49,138 nucleotides of DNA. It comes from an uncultured Acetatifactor sp. (GTDB lineage: Bacteria > Bacillota > Clostridia > Lachnospirales > Lachnospiraceae). The notes under the pieces were generated by a model. It searched no databases. It was not told the origin of the DNA and was given only the letters and a program-made list of their open reading frames with translations. The DNA is taken from contig CALWRA010000023.1 of the NCBI GenBank assembly GCA_944383825.1, positions 1 to 49,138 of the forward strand, written 5' to 3'. Within the stretch, counting starts at the first letter, position 1. Each line of letters starts with the position of its first letter. A program made the translations under genes and the position numbers. This document shows, piece by piece, positions 25,699-35,078 of the stretch.

Positions 25699-26661
25699 AT
25701 GACAACCAGAATCATCGGAACGGGAAGCTGTCTGCCTGAGACTGTGGTGACAAATGACGATTTGGCTAAAATCATGGATACATCGGATGAGTGGATCCGC
25801 ACGCGCACAGGCATTAGAGAACGTCGGCTGGTAAAGGAGGAGACTACTGCTTCTTTATGCGAAAAGGCCGCCTTAAGAGCCCTGGAGAATGCGGGAATGA
25901 CGGGAGAGGAAATTGAACTGATCATTGTAGGAACCCTGACGGGGGATTATGTGACTCCCTCTACGGCCTGCCAGGTACAGGCGGGAATCGGAGCCTCCAG
26001 AGCGGCGGCATTTGACGTGAATGCCGCCTGCTCAGGTTTTTTGTTTGCCCTGCATATGGCCCATGCCTATCTTCAGGCGGGAATATATCAAAATGCTCTG
26101 ATTCTGGGAGCGGAGACGCTGTCAAAAATTATGGATTGGAGCGATAGAAGCACCTGTGTTCTCTTTGGAGATGGAGCGGGGGCAGCGATTCTGAAAAGAG
26201 ATGTAACAGGGCTGGTGGCCTTTGATCTGGGCTGTGATGGCTCCAGAGGACAGGCGCTTTCCTGTAAAAACAGGCTTAATAATAATCCTCTGGTTTCAAA
26301 TCCCATATCCTTGGATTTCGTGCATATGGCAGGACAGGAGGTTTATAAGTTTGCGGTGAGCACAGTTCCCGGTTCCATAGGGAAGGTGCTGGAGCAGGCT
26401 GGAATCACACCCGATGATGTTTCTTGGTTTGTGCTGCATCAGGCCAATGTTAGAATACTCCAGGCCGTTGCAAAGCGGCTGAAGGTGTCTGAGGAGAAAT
26501 TCCCCGTTAATCTTGACCACTGCGGAAATATTTCCGCTGCCAGCGTTCCCATTCTTTTGGATGAAATGAACAGAAATGGGAAGCTGAAAAAAGGAGAGAG
26601 GATCGTGCTGTCCGGCTTTGGCGGCGGCTTGTCCTGGGGCAGCGCCCTTCTGGAGTGGTAG
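25699..26661 (+). CDS. fabH: 3-oxoacyl-ACP synthase III
   Basis: 320 aa. The catalytic triad of FabH is visible: Cys111 (VNAACSGFLFAL), His247 (FVLHQANVRIL) and Asn277 (CGNISAAS). GFGGGLSWGSALLEW closes the protein as in the family. FabH starts synthesis by condensing acetyl-CoA or a branched primer with malonyl-ACP. In many related operons fabH is the first gene; here it is the last of the cluster, 14 bp after the second FabK-like gene. Confidence 0.96.
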   Translation: MTTRIIGTGSCLPETVVTNDDLAKIMDTSDEWIRTRTGIRERRLVKEETTASLCEKAALRALENAGMTGEEIELIIVGTLTGDYVTPSTACQVQAGIGASRAAAFDVNAACSGFLFALHMAHAYLQAGIYQNALILGAETLSKIMDWSDRSTCVLFGDGAGAAILKRDVTGLVAFDLGCDGSRGQALSCKNRLNNNPLVSNPISLDFVHMAGQEVYKFAVSTVPGSIGKVLEQAGITPDDVSWFVLHQANVRILQAVAKRLKVSEEKFPVNLDHCGNISAASVPILLDEMNRNGKLKKGERIVLSGFGGGLSWGSALLEW

Positions 26662-26731
26662 AAAAAGGTTCTCTGCATCCGCAAAACCGCATATATTGAC
26701 AGTAAGATGCGGTAACAGAGGGTGCTCTTCT

Positions 26732-27337
26732 ATGTTAAATTATATCTGGGCGTTTATGATACTTCTGGGAGTGATTTACGCTGCTTTCACCGGACAGATG
26801 AGCGCTGTGACCAATGCTGCGCTGGACAGCGCCGGAGAGGCAATTTCCCTGTGCATTACCATGGCGGGCGTAATGGCCCTGTGGATGGGGCTTATGGAAA
26901 TTGCTCAGAAGGCCGGGATCATCGAAAAAATGACCGGAGGCATCGGCCCGTTTCTGAATTTCATGTTTCCTAAAATTCCCAAAAATCACCCTTCCAGGGA
27001 ATACATAGCCACAAATATCATTGCAAACGTTTTGGGGCTGGGCTGGGCCTGCACACCTGCAGGTTTGAAAGCCATGGAGGCTTTGGCCCGGCTGGAGGAG
27101 GAGAGGGGAAATCCCTCGTATACCGAAAAAAAAGCCGGAAACCGACCCGCAAGCAATGAAATGTGTACTTTTTTGATTATCAATATTTCTTCCCTACAGC
27201 TGATTCCCGTGAATATGATAGCCTACCGCAGCCAGTACGGCAGCGCCGATCCGGCAAAAATCATTGCTCCGGCCATTGCTGCAACTTTAATCAGCACTCT
27301 GACGGCTGTCGTCTATTGTAAGATAAAGGACAGATAG
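26732..27337 (+). CDS. spmA: Spore maturation protein A
   Basis: 201 aa membrane protein with nucleoside-recognition (Gate) type helices. LNYIWAFMILLGVIYAAFTG at the N-terminus, the NIIANVLGLGWACTPAGLKAM segment and the SSLQLIPVNMIAYRSQYGS segment match SpmA. With SpmB it is needed for normal dehydration and heat resistance of spores in Bacillus and Clostridium. The start at 26732 has AGAGGGTG upstream. It forms a pair with spmB, 10 bp apart. Confidence 0.9.
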   Translation: MLNYIWAFMILLGVIYAAFTGQMSAVTNAALDSAGEAISLCITMAGVMALWMGLMEIAQKAGIIEKMTGGIGPFLNFMFPKIPKNHPSREYIATNIIANVLGLGWACTPAGLKAMEALARLEEERGNPSYTEKKAGNRPASNEMCTFLIINISSLQLIPVNMIAYRSQYGSADPAKIIAPAIAATLISTLTAVVYCKIKDR

Positions 27338-27347
27338 GGAGGCTTAT

Positions 27348-27875
27348 ATGGGAATATTGACACATATGTCGGATATTATCATTCCAATGGTTATCTTCTT
27401 TGTGGTAGGCTATGGGATGGTGTCGGGCATTAAAGTTTACGAGACCTTCTTAAAGGGAGCCGGGGAAGGGCTGAAGGTGGTGGGGGAAATTATGCCCACC
27501 CTGATCGGCCTTATGGTAGCGGTGGGCGTGCTGCGTGCCTCAGGATTTTTTGATATGCTGGGGAGCCTTCTTTCGCCCTTTACGGATGCGCTTGGGATTC
27601 CTGCGCAGATGATTCCCCTCCTGATTGTAAAGCTCTTTTCGTCCTCGGCGGCAACGGGATTGGTGCTGGATATTTTTAAAAGCGCCGGGCCGGATTCCTA
27701 TGCGGGAATGGTAACATCCATTCTCATGAGTTGTACGGAAACGGTTTTTTATACTATGAGTGTTTATTTTCTGGCTGCCAGGGTAACAAAGACCCGGCAC
27801 ACTCTTGCCGGCGCTCTGCTTGCCACTTTGGCGGGAACGGCTGCAAGCGTGGTCCTTGCAGGGCTTCTTGTATAG
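27348..27875 (+). CDS. spmB: Spore maturation protein B
   Basis: 175 aa membrane protein, partner of SpmA. IIIPMVIFFVVGYGMVSGIKVYE, GLMVAVGVLRASGFFDML and VTSILMSCTETVFYTMSVYF match SpmB, including the TETVFYT motif. RBS GGGAGG lies eight bases before the ATG. It is the last plus-strand gene before a convergent minus-strand operon; only a weak GCCGC/GCGGC hairpin (27957-27976) separates them. Confidence 0.9.
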   Translation: MGILTHMSDIIIPMVIFFVVGYGMVSGIKVYETFLKGAGEGLKVVGEIMPTLIGLMVAVGVLRASGFFDMLGSLLSPFTDALGIPAQMIPLLIVKLFSSSAATGLVLDIFKSAGPDSYAGMVTSILMSCTETVFYTMSVYFLAARVTKTRHTLAGALLATLAGTAASVVLAGLLV

Positions 27876-27983
27876 GGTAGACGCCGCCGTAAAGCAGTGA
27901 GTCCGTACCTGTATTTATCTTCTGAAACGTTGTAAAATATAGGGGACACAGAAGGAGCCGCTTCTAAAAGTGCGGCATTGCTT

Positions 27984-28589
27984 CTATCGCGCAGAAAGAT
28001 CAAGGATTCGTGCTGTGATCTTCCGGGCCAGATGTCTGTTATGTGTAATCGCAATGATTCCCATGCCGCGCTTTTCTGCCATATCCAGAACAACATTCCA
28101 GATCTGTGCCTGCGTAATTACATCAAGCATAGTGCTGATTTCATCACAAATAAGATAATCAGCGCCGCTTTGCAATGCTCTTGCCACGCAGAAGCGCTGC
28201 AGCTCACCGCCGGACAGCTCTCGCGGGAAGCGGTCAAGCCATGGGGGTTCGATACCCAACGCGGCCAGCATATCTTCGTGTAGAGAGCCGCTTTCCTCCA
28301 GCATATGCTTCAGCTTCCAGCGCGGGTTGATAGCCTTTTCAGGATGCTGCCAGATCAGCTGAACGGGACATATCCCCCTGGAGGGCAGAGGTTTGCCATC
28401 CAGCAGAATCCGCCCACTGTTCGGTGTCAGATAACCTGCCAAAAGCATGGCGAGGGTTGTCTTGCCATAGCCGCTTGGCGCAAGCACTGCCAGATTCTCC
28501 CCTTTATCAATTCTTAAACTGTGATTTTCAAGAATCCAGGGCTGTTTATTGTGATAACGGAAATATATATTTTGTGCCTCAAGCGCCAT
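27984..28589 (-). CDS. Nickel/peptide-type ABC transporter ATPase (second)
   Basis: 201 aa, somewhat short for an ABC ATPase. Walker A is APSGYGKTT, the signature LSGGELQR, and Walker B YLICDEIS, with a switch His in ITHNRH. It belongs to the oligopeptide/nickel (DppF/NikE) family and would energise the permeases encoded upstream. It overlaps the first ATPase gene by 11 bp and is the last gene of the lar-nickel operon. Nickel as substrate is inferred from the operon. Confidence 0.87.
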   Translation of the reverse strand: MALEAQNIYFRYHNKQPWILENHSLRIDKGENLAVLAPSGYGKTTLAMLLAGYLTPNSGRILLDGKPLPSRGICPVQLIWQHPEKAINPRWKLKHMLEESGSLHEDMLAALGIEPPWLDRFPRELSGGELQRFCVARALQSGADYLICDEISTMLDVITQAQIWNVVLDMAEKRGMGIIAITHNRHLARKITARILDLSAR

Positions 28590-29514
28590 GATAACACCTC
28601 ACTTCTCCTCCTCTCACTTCACGGACCGGCGGAACATTACTGATGCACCGGGAGGTTCTATAAGGGCAGCGCGGCGCGAACAGACAGCCCTTAGGCAAAT
28701 CTCCGGCATATGGCTGAAAGCCCTCAATCGGTTGGAATCCGTTTTGAGGCAGCGCGCGCCACAAGGCTTTGGAATAAGGATGCCGCAGAGCCTCGGGGCC
28801 TGTTTTAAAATCCGAAGCAGGCGCCGTCTCTACGGTGGTTCCTGCATAGAATACGGCAACTCTGTCTGAGAATTCAAACGCCAGATCAATATCGTGGGTT
28901 ATAAGAATGACAGACTTGCCCTCATTAGTCATTTCACGAAGCATTCGCAGAGCTTCCAGTGCCTGTTCCAGACTCATTCCTGGCGTGGGCTCGTCGGCAA
29001 TGATGAGCTCTGCGCCGGTTATCAAAGCGGCAGATACCAAAACGCGCCTTGCCATGCCTCCGGAAAGCTGAAATGGATAGAGATGCTGCGTTGTATCTGG
29101 AAGTTCGAAACGCTGAAAAAGCTGCTTACGCTTATCAATGGGTTTTGGCCGGCGATGTCCGTCCACTTGAGGACCGGTTTTCATCAGAGGATCAAGAAAG
29201 GTAACGGACTGAGGCGCCAGAGCGATTTCTTTACCCCGAAGCTGCTTTTGTAGCTCTGGAGTCAGCTCCTGTCCCTTGTAGTGTAGATGGCCGTGTACGG
29301 CAGCGTTTTCAGGAAGGATACCAAGAATGGCAGAAGCCAGAAGACTTTTGCCAGAACCGGAGGAACCAGCAATAGCCACGATCTCTCCAGGATATACTGT
29401 CAGATACAAATCAGAAATAACCTGTAAATCTCTCTGCTCTAAGCCGTGGCTGTACATACGGAAAGAAATGGACAAATCATGTATTTCCAATAGTGTTTCA
29501 TTTTTTTGATTCAT
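28579..29514 (-). CDS. Nickel/peptide-type ABC transporter ATPase (first)
   Basis: 311 aa DppD/NikD-type ATPase. Walker A is GSSGSGKSL, the signature LSGGMARR, and Walker B LIIADEPT. The C-terminal oligopeptide-family extension GCLFAPRCPYRTSRC holds the Cys residues often binding an iron-sulfur cluster. The start at 29514 is chosen because AAGGTG lies eight bases upstream; it follows the nikC-like stop by 10 bp. It should form a heterodimer with the second ATPase. Confidence 0.9.
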   Translation of the reverse strand: MNQKNETLLEIHDLSISFRMYSHGLEQRDLQVISDLYLTVYPGEIVAIAGSSGSGKSLLASAILGILPENAAVHGHLHYKGQELTPELQKQLRGKEIALAPQSVTFLDPLMKTGPQVDGHRRPKPIDKRKQLFQRFELPDTTQHLYPFQLSGGMARRVLVSAALITGAELIIADEPTPGMSLEQALEALRMLREMTNEGKSVILITHDIDLAFEFSDRVAVFYAGTTVETAPASDFKTGPEALRHPYSKALWRALPQNGFQPIEGFQPYAGDLPKGCLFAPRCPYRTSRCISNVPPVREVRGGEVRCYHGA

Positions 29515-29524
29515 GGGGGTCACC

Positions 29525-30349
29525 TTATTCCTGCGCACTGCAGGGATCTATGATTATCCGCAGACAATCTGCCAATTTGTCAACCAGCAATACCATCAGA
29601 GCCAGTGAAAGTCCGGGAAATACTGCGGACCACCATATTCCCGTTGAGATATACCGCATGCTTTCAGACAAAATGATGCCGATTGCAGGCTGCTCCGGCG
29701 ACAGCCCGAATCCTAAAAAGGAGACGGACGCCTCGTGAAGAATGGCGTGTGGAAACAAAAGTACCAGCCCTACAAGGAATTGAGGCGCCAGATGAGGGAG
29801 CATATGGTGCACCAGAATCCATCTGCCGGATTTTCCCAGCTTGCGAGATATGAGAACATACTGCTGTGAGCGGAGTTGAAGGACTTCTCCTCTTATTAGT
29901 CGTGCAAGGCTGCACCAATGCGTGGCGGCAATGCCTATGAGAAGTCCCTTCAGTCCCCGTCCCATGGAAAAGGAGATCAGGATAACGAGTATTGTATGAG
30001 GGACGCTCATTACAAGGTCAATGAGCCAATTGATGGAGGCATCTATATATTTGGAACCCGTAGCGGCGGCAATGCCTGCAAGTACGGCAATCCCTGCGCT
30101 GACCAAAGATGCGGTAAGGCCCACTGACATGCTAACGGCCATGCCCTTGAGCGTTCGCAGCAGAAGATCCCGTCCCAGAGCATCAGTACCGAATGGATGC
30201 TCCATGGATGGCGGTTTTTGGGCGTTGAGAAAACTGCTTGCCACGGCATCCTCAGGAATGAGAATACCCACAGCGTATATAACGGACAGAATCACAGTCA
30301 TCATTGCAGTCAGTAGGACAACCTTAGTGCGGCGGTTAAATTTTTTCAT
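29525..30349 (-). CDS. Nickel/peptide-type ABC transporter permease (NikC-like)
   Basis: 274 aa, DppC/NikC family. One N-terminal helix, then FGTDALGRDLLLRTL, the family-typical start of the permease domain, and the EAA loop around EASVSFLGFGLSPEQPAIG. About six helices in all. GAGAGGA lies nine bases before the ATG at 30349; the longer frame from 30376 lacks this. It is 40 bp after the NikB-like gene and pairs with it to form the membrane pore. Confidence 0.89.
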   Translation of the reverse strand: MKKFNRRTKVVLLTAMMTVILSVIYAVGILIPEDAVASSFLNAQKPPSMEHPFGTDALGRDLLLRTLKGMAVSMSVGLTASLVSAGIAVLAGIAAATGSKYIDASINWLIDLVMSVPHTILVILISFSMGRGLKGLLIGIAATHWCSLARLIRGEVLQLRSQQYVLISRKLGKSGRWILVHHMLPHLAPQFLVGLVLLFPHAILHEASVSFLGFGLSPEQPAIGIILSESMRYISTGIWWSAVFPGLSLALMVLLVDKLADCLRIIIDPCSAQE

Positions 30350-30389
30350 TCTGATATTCCTCTCAGCCGACTCCAACGGTTATTTCTTG

Positions 30390-31385
30390 TTATGATTTTA
30401 CCTGAATGATTTGAGGATCGACGATTCCATAAAGTAAATTTGCGATCATGTTTCCTGTGCAGACAAACAGGGCGGAAAACAAAGTTACACCCAAAAGAAG
30501 AGGGACGTCCGAATTCAACCCGGCGGCAGACATCGCGCTGCCCAGTCCGGGATAGCTGAACACGTTTTCCGCCATCACGGAGCCGCCGAACAGCTCTGCA
30601 AAGGATGCAAACTGCAAAGTCAGAGCGGGAAGCAAAATGTTGCGCAGTCCGTGGCGGCGAAGGATTGTCCACTCACCTTCCCCTCTGGCCCGGGCGAACA
30701 AAACGTATTCGCTGTTCATCACGTCTACCAACTTCTGACGGGTGTGCAGGGCGATATTGGCAAAGGACATAAAGCTCAGAGTAAAAGCAGGAAGAATCAG
30801 ATGATATAATCTTTGCCAAATGGTTACATCCTCGTTTCGGACGCCAATAGGACTGGAAAAACCTACAGGAAACCATTTCAGCCACACGGAAAATATCAGA
30901 AGGAGTACCAGCCCCAGCCAAAAAACAGGGAGGGAGCTGAGCACGTAGCATATTTTTTTGAGGAGCCTGTCCGGCAATCTGTTTCGGTACATTCCCATAA
31001 CGCAGCCAAGGGCAAAGCCAATGGCGCCGGACAGCATCCAGGAGCAAAGCATGAGCGCCAGAGAATTCAGAAACCGTTCGCAGATAATGTCCGCAACCGG
31101 ACGACGGTACAGAGCGGACTCCCCCAGATTACCTTGAAGAACCTCTGAAAGCCAGCTGAAATAGCGTTCAGCAGGCGGCTTGTTTATCCCCCAGTAGTCT
31201 TCGATTTCCGCTCGCTGTTCCGGTGAGATGGCAGTTCCAAGTCCTAAAATGTACTGCTGTACCGGGTCGATGGGAGATACGCTGACCAAAAGAAAAGAAA
31301 CAATGGTCACAGCCAATAACAAAGATATAATGCGAATGCTGTAAATAAAAAAGATACGGGCGAGCCGCTTGATGGTTTCCTTCAT
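30390..31385 (-). CDS. Nickel/peptide-type ABC transporter permease (NikB-like)
   Basis: 331 aa, DppB/NikB family. The N-terminal helix is followed by SPIDPVQQYILG and INKPPAERYFSWLSEVLQGN, which are diagnostic, and later by the EAA loop region TLQFASFAELFGGSVMAENVFSYPG. About six membrane helices. GAGGA precedes the ATG. It lies 29 bp after the binding-protein gene and makes a permease heterodimer with the NikC-like protein. Confidence 0.9.
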   Translation of the reverse strand: MKETIKRLARIFFIYSIRIISLLLAVTIVSFLLVSVSPIDPVQQYILGLGTAISPEQRAEIEDYWGINKPPAERYFSWLSEVLQGNLGESALYRRPVADIICERFLNSLALMLCSWMLSGAIGFALGCVMGMYRNRLPDRLLKKICYVLSSLPVFWLGLVLLLIFSVWLKWFPVGFSSPIGVRNEDVTIWQRLYHLILPAFTLSFMSFANIALHTRQKLVDVMNSEYVLFARARGEGEWTILRRHGLRNILLPALTLQFASFAELFGGSVMAENVFSYPGLGSAMSAAGLNSDVPLLLGVTLFSALFVCTGNMIANLLYGIVDPQIIQVKS

Positions 31386-31414
31386 AAATATCCTCAGCTT
31401 TTGTGATCATGAAA

Positions 31415-33043
31415 TCATTCGGTCCAGCGCCATTCGCTCAGATTTTGTATTAAGGGCAGGCCGTGGCCATGGCCGTGTATGGGCTGCTCTCCGATGGAAA
31501 GGCCATCGCGGACATAAGTAACATGATCCAGATTGACTATCCACACCCAGGGACATTCACCCTTCATAGCGGTTCCGGTGGCGCCGTCCCACTGCACCTT
31601 CTGCCAGTTTTCGTTAGCCTCATCAACCGTCAGCGCTTCCATGGCTGCAGTCAAATAACCATCGGTTACATCGCTCATATAGCCTTCAGGATTGTAGAAA
31701 TCATCCAGGAGAGCGCCGCTGGAACGGTATAAGTAATAAGTTTCATTGGGAGTGGAGGAACCCCAGCCCATCATTACGGCTTCAGAAAACATTCGCTGTG
31801 TAATATTATCCCAGCTGGTGCCTTCCACATGAATCTGAATGCCGATTTCCTTTACCTGTTCGGCGGCAGCCATGGCAACTGCCTGCCGTACAGAGTCGCC
31901 GGAGGGATATATGCAGGAAAATTCTGCTTTCAGACCGTTTTTTTCAACGATGCCATCACCATCGGTATCAACCCACCCCGCATTTGCCAGCAGTTGTTTT
32001 GCGTATGCAACATTTGTTTCAATAACAATCTCGGGATTGTTCCAGGGCATACCATCATTTTCGGAGTAAGCGGGTCTGCCAAAGCCGTTCAGCACTTCGT
32101 CTGCAATTATCTGCCGATCAATGGAGTAGGCGATGGCCTGGCGAATCTCAAGATTACATGTTACATTGTTTCCGATGGGCGCGCCGCTTTCTGTAGTCTT
32201 TCCTTCATTCGGTAAAACCGGAAGGGTAAATCCTCGATTGTCCGTGGAGACAATCGACTCAATATGATAACCGTCGACCTCTGTTGTGCCAAGGGTTGCC
32301 GTGGAATACGCAACATCTACCTCTCCTGCCTGAACAGCCGCCAGCGCGGCATCCTCGGACATGAATACAACCGTGACATTCTTGATTGGGGGAACGCCTC
32401 CGTAATAATCCTCGTTGGCAGTAAAGATAATCTGCTCCTGGGGGCTCCATTCAACAAATTTATAAGGACCTGAGCCGATGGGGTTTAGACCGTAATCCTC
32501 ACTGTAAGCGTGCTCCGGCACAATGCCGATGGATGCAAGGGTATTCAGGAAAATAGAAGTGGGCTTTGACAGAGTCACCACAAGGGTTTGTTCGTCCTGC
32601 GCAGAAGCGCTTTCCATGTAGGTCAGGTCAACGGAGCCCTTCGCTGCTTTTGCCGTTTCCAGAGTGAAGGCCGCATCGGAGGCAGTAACTTTTTCTCCGT
32701 CCGTGAAGTATGCATCGTCCCGCAGGGTAAAGGTCCATGTGAGACCATCGTCCGACAAGCCATAGTCGGAAGCCAGATCATTTTCAAAGGTCAGATCGGA
32801 GGTATAGGTCACCAGAGTGCTTTGTACAATGGGGGAATTTCCGTGTCCCCAGCCCCGGGTGGGATCAAGGGTTTCCGGCTCAGAGCCAATGGCAATCACC
32901 ACGCTGTCCTTTGCTTCGGTTCTCGCCTCTTCGGCAATGCCTGTTGACGATTCAAGGGAAGCGTTGCTGGGGGTTCCGCAGGCAGTTATGGTAAAAATCA
33001 AGCCGACTGTCAAAAACGGGGCGAAACAATTTCTGGAATTCAT
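31415..33043 (-). CDS. Nickel-type ABC transporter substrate-binding lipoprotein
   Basis: 542 aa, SBP family 5. The signal peptide ends in a lipobox (TITACG, Cys22), so the protein should be lipid-anchored outside the membrane. Family features are GSEPETLDPTRGWGHGNS, the ASDAAFTLETAK segment and IGSGPYKFVEWSP. A HGHGHG run near the C-terminus could bind metal. The ATG overlaps the larC stop codon (ATGA), which couples synthesis of this binding protein to a nickel-cofactor enzyme and makes nickel the most likely cargo; peptide remains possible. Confidence 0.88.
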   Translation of the reverse strand: MNSRNCFAPFLTVGLIFTITACGTPSNASLESSTGIAEEARTEAKDSVVIAIGSEPETLDPTRGWGHGNSPIVQSTLVTYTSDLTFENDLASDYGLSDDGLTWTFTLRDDAYFTDGEKVTASDAAFTLETAKAAKGSVDLTYMESASAQDEQTLVVTLSKPTSIFLNTLASIGIVPEHAYSEDYGLNPIGSGPYKFVEWSPQEQIIFTANEDYYGGVPPIKNVTVVFMSEDAALAAVQAGEVDVAYSTATLGTTEVDGYHIESIVSTDNRGFTLPVLPNEGKTTESGAPIGNNVTCNLEIRQAIAYSIDRQIIADEVLNGFGRPAYSENDGMPWNNPEIVIETNVAYAKQLLANAGWVDTDGDGIVEKNGLKAEFSCIYPSGDSVRQAVAMAAAEQVKEIGIQIHVEGTSWDNITQRMFSEAVMMGWGSSTPNETYYLYRSSGALLDDFYNPEGYMSDVTDGYLTAAMEALTVDEANENWQKVQWDGATGTAMKGECPWVWIVNLDHVTYVRDGLSIGEQPIHGHGHGLPLIQNLSEWRWTE

Positions 33044-34314
33044 AATCCCTTATCCTTTCGTTGGATTGGCTTTACCTTTGGACAAGCGCCGATGGAATCA
33101 TTCAAAAGAGAAAGAGTGTCCGTAATGCTTATATCTCTTTCTGATGCAATACGCGAAACATCGCCGTATTCATATTTTGTCCGTTCCACGCCGTATCCTG
33201 AGGAAACTTTACGGTGCACGGCGCCGAAGGGTGTGTCGAAAGTTTCAATTTGGCGGTCAAGAACATAGCGGTGGCATCTGCTTTCCCGGATGCCGATGGT
33301 TGTGGTATGTTTGAAAATATGAAGAATGAGGGATTCCTTATCAGCTTCGCGGCACATTACATGGATGAGGACGCCCGGACGGTTTTTCTTCATGCCGATA
33401 GGAGTGGTATATACATCAAGAGCTCCTGCGCGAAATAGCTGTTCCATGGCAAAACCAATGTTCTCTCCGGTCATGTCGTCCACATTGCAGCTCAGCTCAC
33501 AGATTTCATCTTTTGTATCGGGCGTTTCGCCAAGCATAGCCCTGACGCAGTTTGCCGCTTCAAATTCCTTTTTGCCCATGCCGTAGCCGATTGCCTGGAT
33601 TTTCATGAGCGGCATGCTGCCGAAGTCTGTGGCGAAATGCTTAAGTAGCGCAGCGCCCGTGGGAGTACACAGCTCGCCGCTTATATTTCCCCCGTAGATT
33701 GGCACATCCTTTAAAATATATGCTGTTGCGGGGGCCGGAACGGGAAGGATACCGTGGGCGCACCGTACATGGCCGCTGCCCACATGAATGGGGGAAACAA
33801 TAATTTTATCGGGAGACAGACGATTCATTAACATGCAGACTGCCGTAATATCCGCTATGGCGTCCATTGCTCCAACCTCATGGAAATGAATTTCCGTCAC
33901 CGGAACGCCATGGGCATGACTTTCCGCTTCCGCGATCAGCCCATAGACCGCCATAACTTGATTCTGTACATTTTCGGGCAGAGTCAGGTGTTCCCGTACA
34001 ATATGCTCAATGTCATGCAGCCCGCTGTGATGATGACCGTGATGATGCTCATGGCTGTCATGAAGACGCTGATGTGCGTGCTCATGATGGTGATGCTCAT
34101 GATTTGTTTCCTCCCGGCCATTGACCGTTACCGCAATATGTGTTCCTGTGACGCCGCATTTTACAGATGACTCTTTATTGAACAGTACGCCGGGGATACC
34201 CAGCGCATTGAGCTCTTTCACAAATTCATCGGGATCGGGCAGCAGCTCAAGCAAGGCTGCCGTCAGCATATCTCCTGCGGCTCCCATTCCGCAGTCCAAA
34301 TATAATGCGCGCAA
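33040..34314 (-). CDS. larC: Nickel-pincer cofactor insertion protein LarC
   Basis: 424 aa in one uninterrupted frame; in Lactiplantibacillus plantarum larC1 and larC2 are joined by ribosomal frameshifting, which is not needed here. LYLDCGMGAAGDML at the start and the VTEIHFHEVGAMDAIADI motif mark LarC, the CTP-dependent cyclometallase that inserts nickel into the pyridinium pincer. A His-rich stretch (residues about 72-104, 16 or more His) should hold nickel. The start is TTG at 34314, seven bases after AGGAGG. It follows larB by 2 bp and overlaps the binding-protein gene by 4 bp. Confidence 0.95.
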   Translation of the reverse strand: MRALYLDCGMGAAGDMLTAALLELLPDPDEFVKELNALGIPGVLFNKESSVKCGVTGTHIAVTVNGREETNHEHHHHEHAHQRLHDSHEHHHGHHHSGLHDIEHIVREHLTLPENVQNQVMAVYGLIAEAESHAHGVPVTEIHFHEVGAMDAIADITAVCMLMNRLSPDKIIVSPIHVGSGHVRCAHGILPVPAPATAYILKDVPIYGGNISGELCTPTGAALLKHFATDFGSMPLMKIQAIGYGMGKKEFEAANCVRAMLGETPDTKDEICELSCNVDDMTGENIGFAMEQLFRAGALDVYTTPIGMKKNRPGVLIHVMCREADKESLILHIFKHTTTIGIRESRCHRYVLDRQIETFDTPFGAVHRKVSSGYGVERTKYEYGDVSRIASERDISITDTLSLLNDSIGACPKVKPIQRKDKGL

Positions 34315-34316
34315 TT

Positions 34317-35078
34317 TTATGCCTCCTTTTTCGCACTCATATGGTTAATCATATTTGCAAGATAACCTGCGCCGAAACCATTGTCAATATTTACCACGGA
34401 AACGCCGCTGGCGCAGGAATTTAACATAGACAGAAGGGCAGAAAGTCCCCCGAAGGATGCGCCGTAGCCAACGCTTGTGGGAACGGCGATGACAGGACAG
34501 TCCGCAAGACCGCCAATCACGCTGGCAAGAGCGCCTTCCATACCGGCAATGGCAATAATCACGCTGGCGTTCATGATGTCCTCCAGATGCGCCAGCGTCC
34601 GGTGAAGCCCTGCAACTCCCACATCGTAGAGACGGATCACCTCGTTGCCCAGTACGGCAGCAGTAAGGGCAGCTTCTTCTGCAACGGGAATGTCGCTGGT
34701 TCCCCCGGTGGCTACCACAATTTTTCCAATGCCATCGGGGACAGGCGGCTGTCCGATGATTCCGCAGCGTGCATCTGCGTAATAATTGAGAGGAAGCACA
34801 TTTTTTACTGCTGAAGCGGATGCTGCTGACAGGCGGGTAATCAGAATGGTATCCTGTCCGTTTTTTAACATGGTCTGTGCAATTCCCACCATCTGCTCGG
34901 GGGTTTTCCCTGCACCATAAATTACCTCTGCGGCGCCCTGGCGTAATTTCCGGTGCATATCCACCTTGGCATAACCGATGTCATCAAAGGGCTTTAATTT
35001 AAGCTTCAAAACGGCATCCTCCACTGAAACGGTGCCATTGCTGACACCCTCCAAAAGCCGTCTGATTTCGCTGCTCAT
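34317..35078 (-). CDS. larB: Nickel-pincer cofactor biosynthesis protein LarB
   Basis: 253 aa. IRRLLEGVSNGTVSVEDA, the GYAKVDMHRKLRQGAAEVIYG segment and the PurE-like core VVATGGTSDIPVAEEAALTA identify LarB. It carboxylates nicotinic acid adenine dinucleotide and cleaves its phosphoanhydride as the first step toward the nickel-pincer nucleotide. The glycine-rich AGMEGALASVIGGL segment resembles AIR carboxylase. The ATG overlaps the larE stop codon (ATGA). Confidence 0.95.
   Translation of the reverse strand: MSSEIRRLLEGVSNGTVSVEDAVLKLKLKPFDDIGYAKVDMHRKLRQGAAEVIYGAGKTPEQMVGIAQTMLKNGQDTILITRLSAASASAVKNVLPLNYYADARCGIIGQPPVPDGIGKIVVATGGTSDIPVAEEAALTAAVLGNEVIRLYDVGVAGLHRTLAHLEDIMNASVIIAIAGMEGALASVIGGLADCPVIAVPTSVGYGASFGGLSALLSMLNSCASGVSVVNIDNGFGAGYLANMINHMSAKKEA

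Noticed and set aside
28588..33125. Many plus-strand open frames opposite the lar-nickel operon
   Set aside because: They mirror long, well-identified minus-strand genes, lack RBS sites and family motifs, and are antisense shadows.
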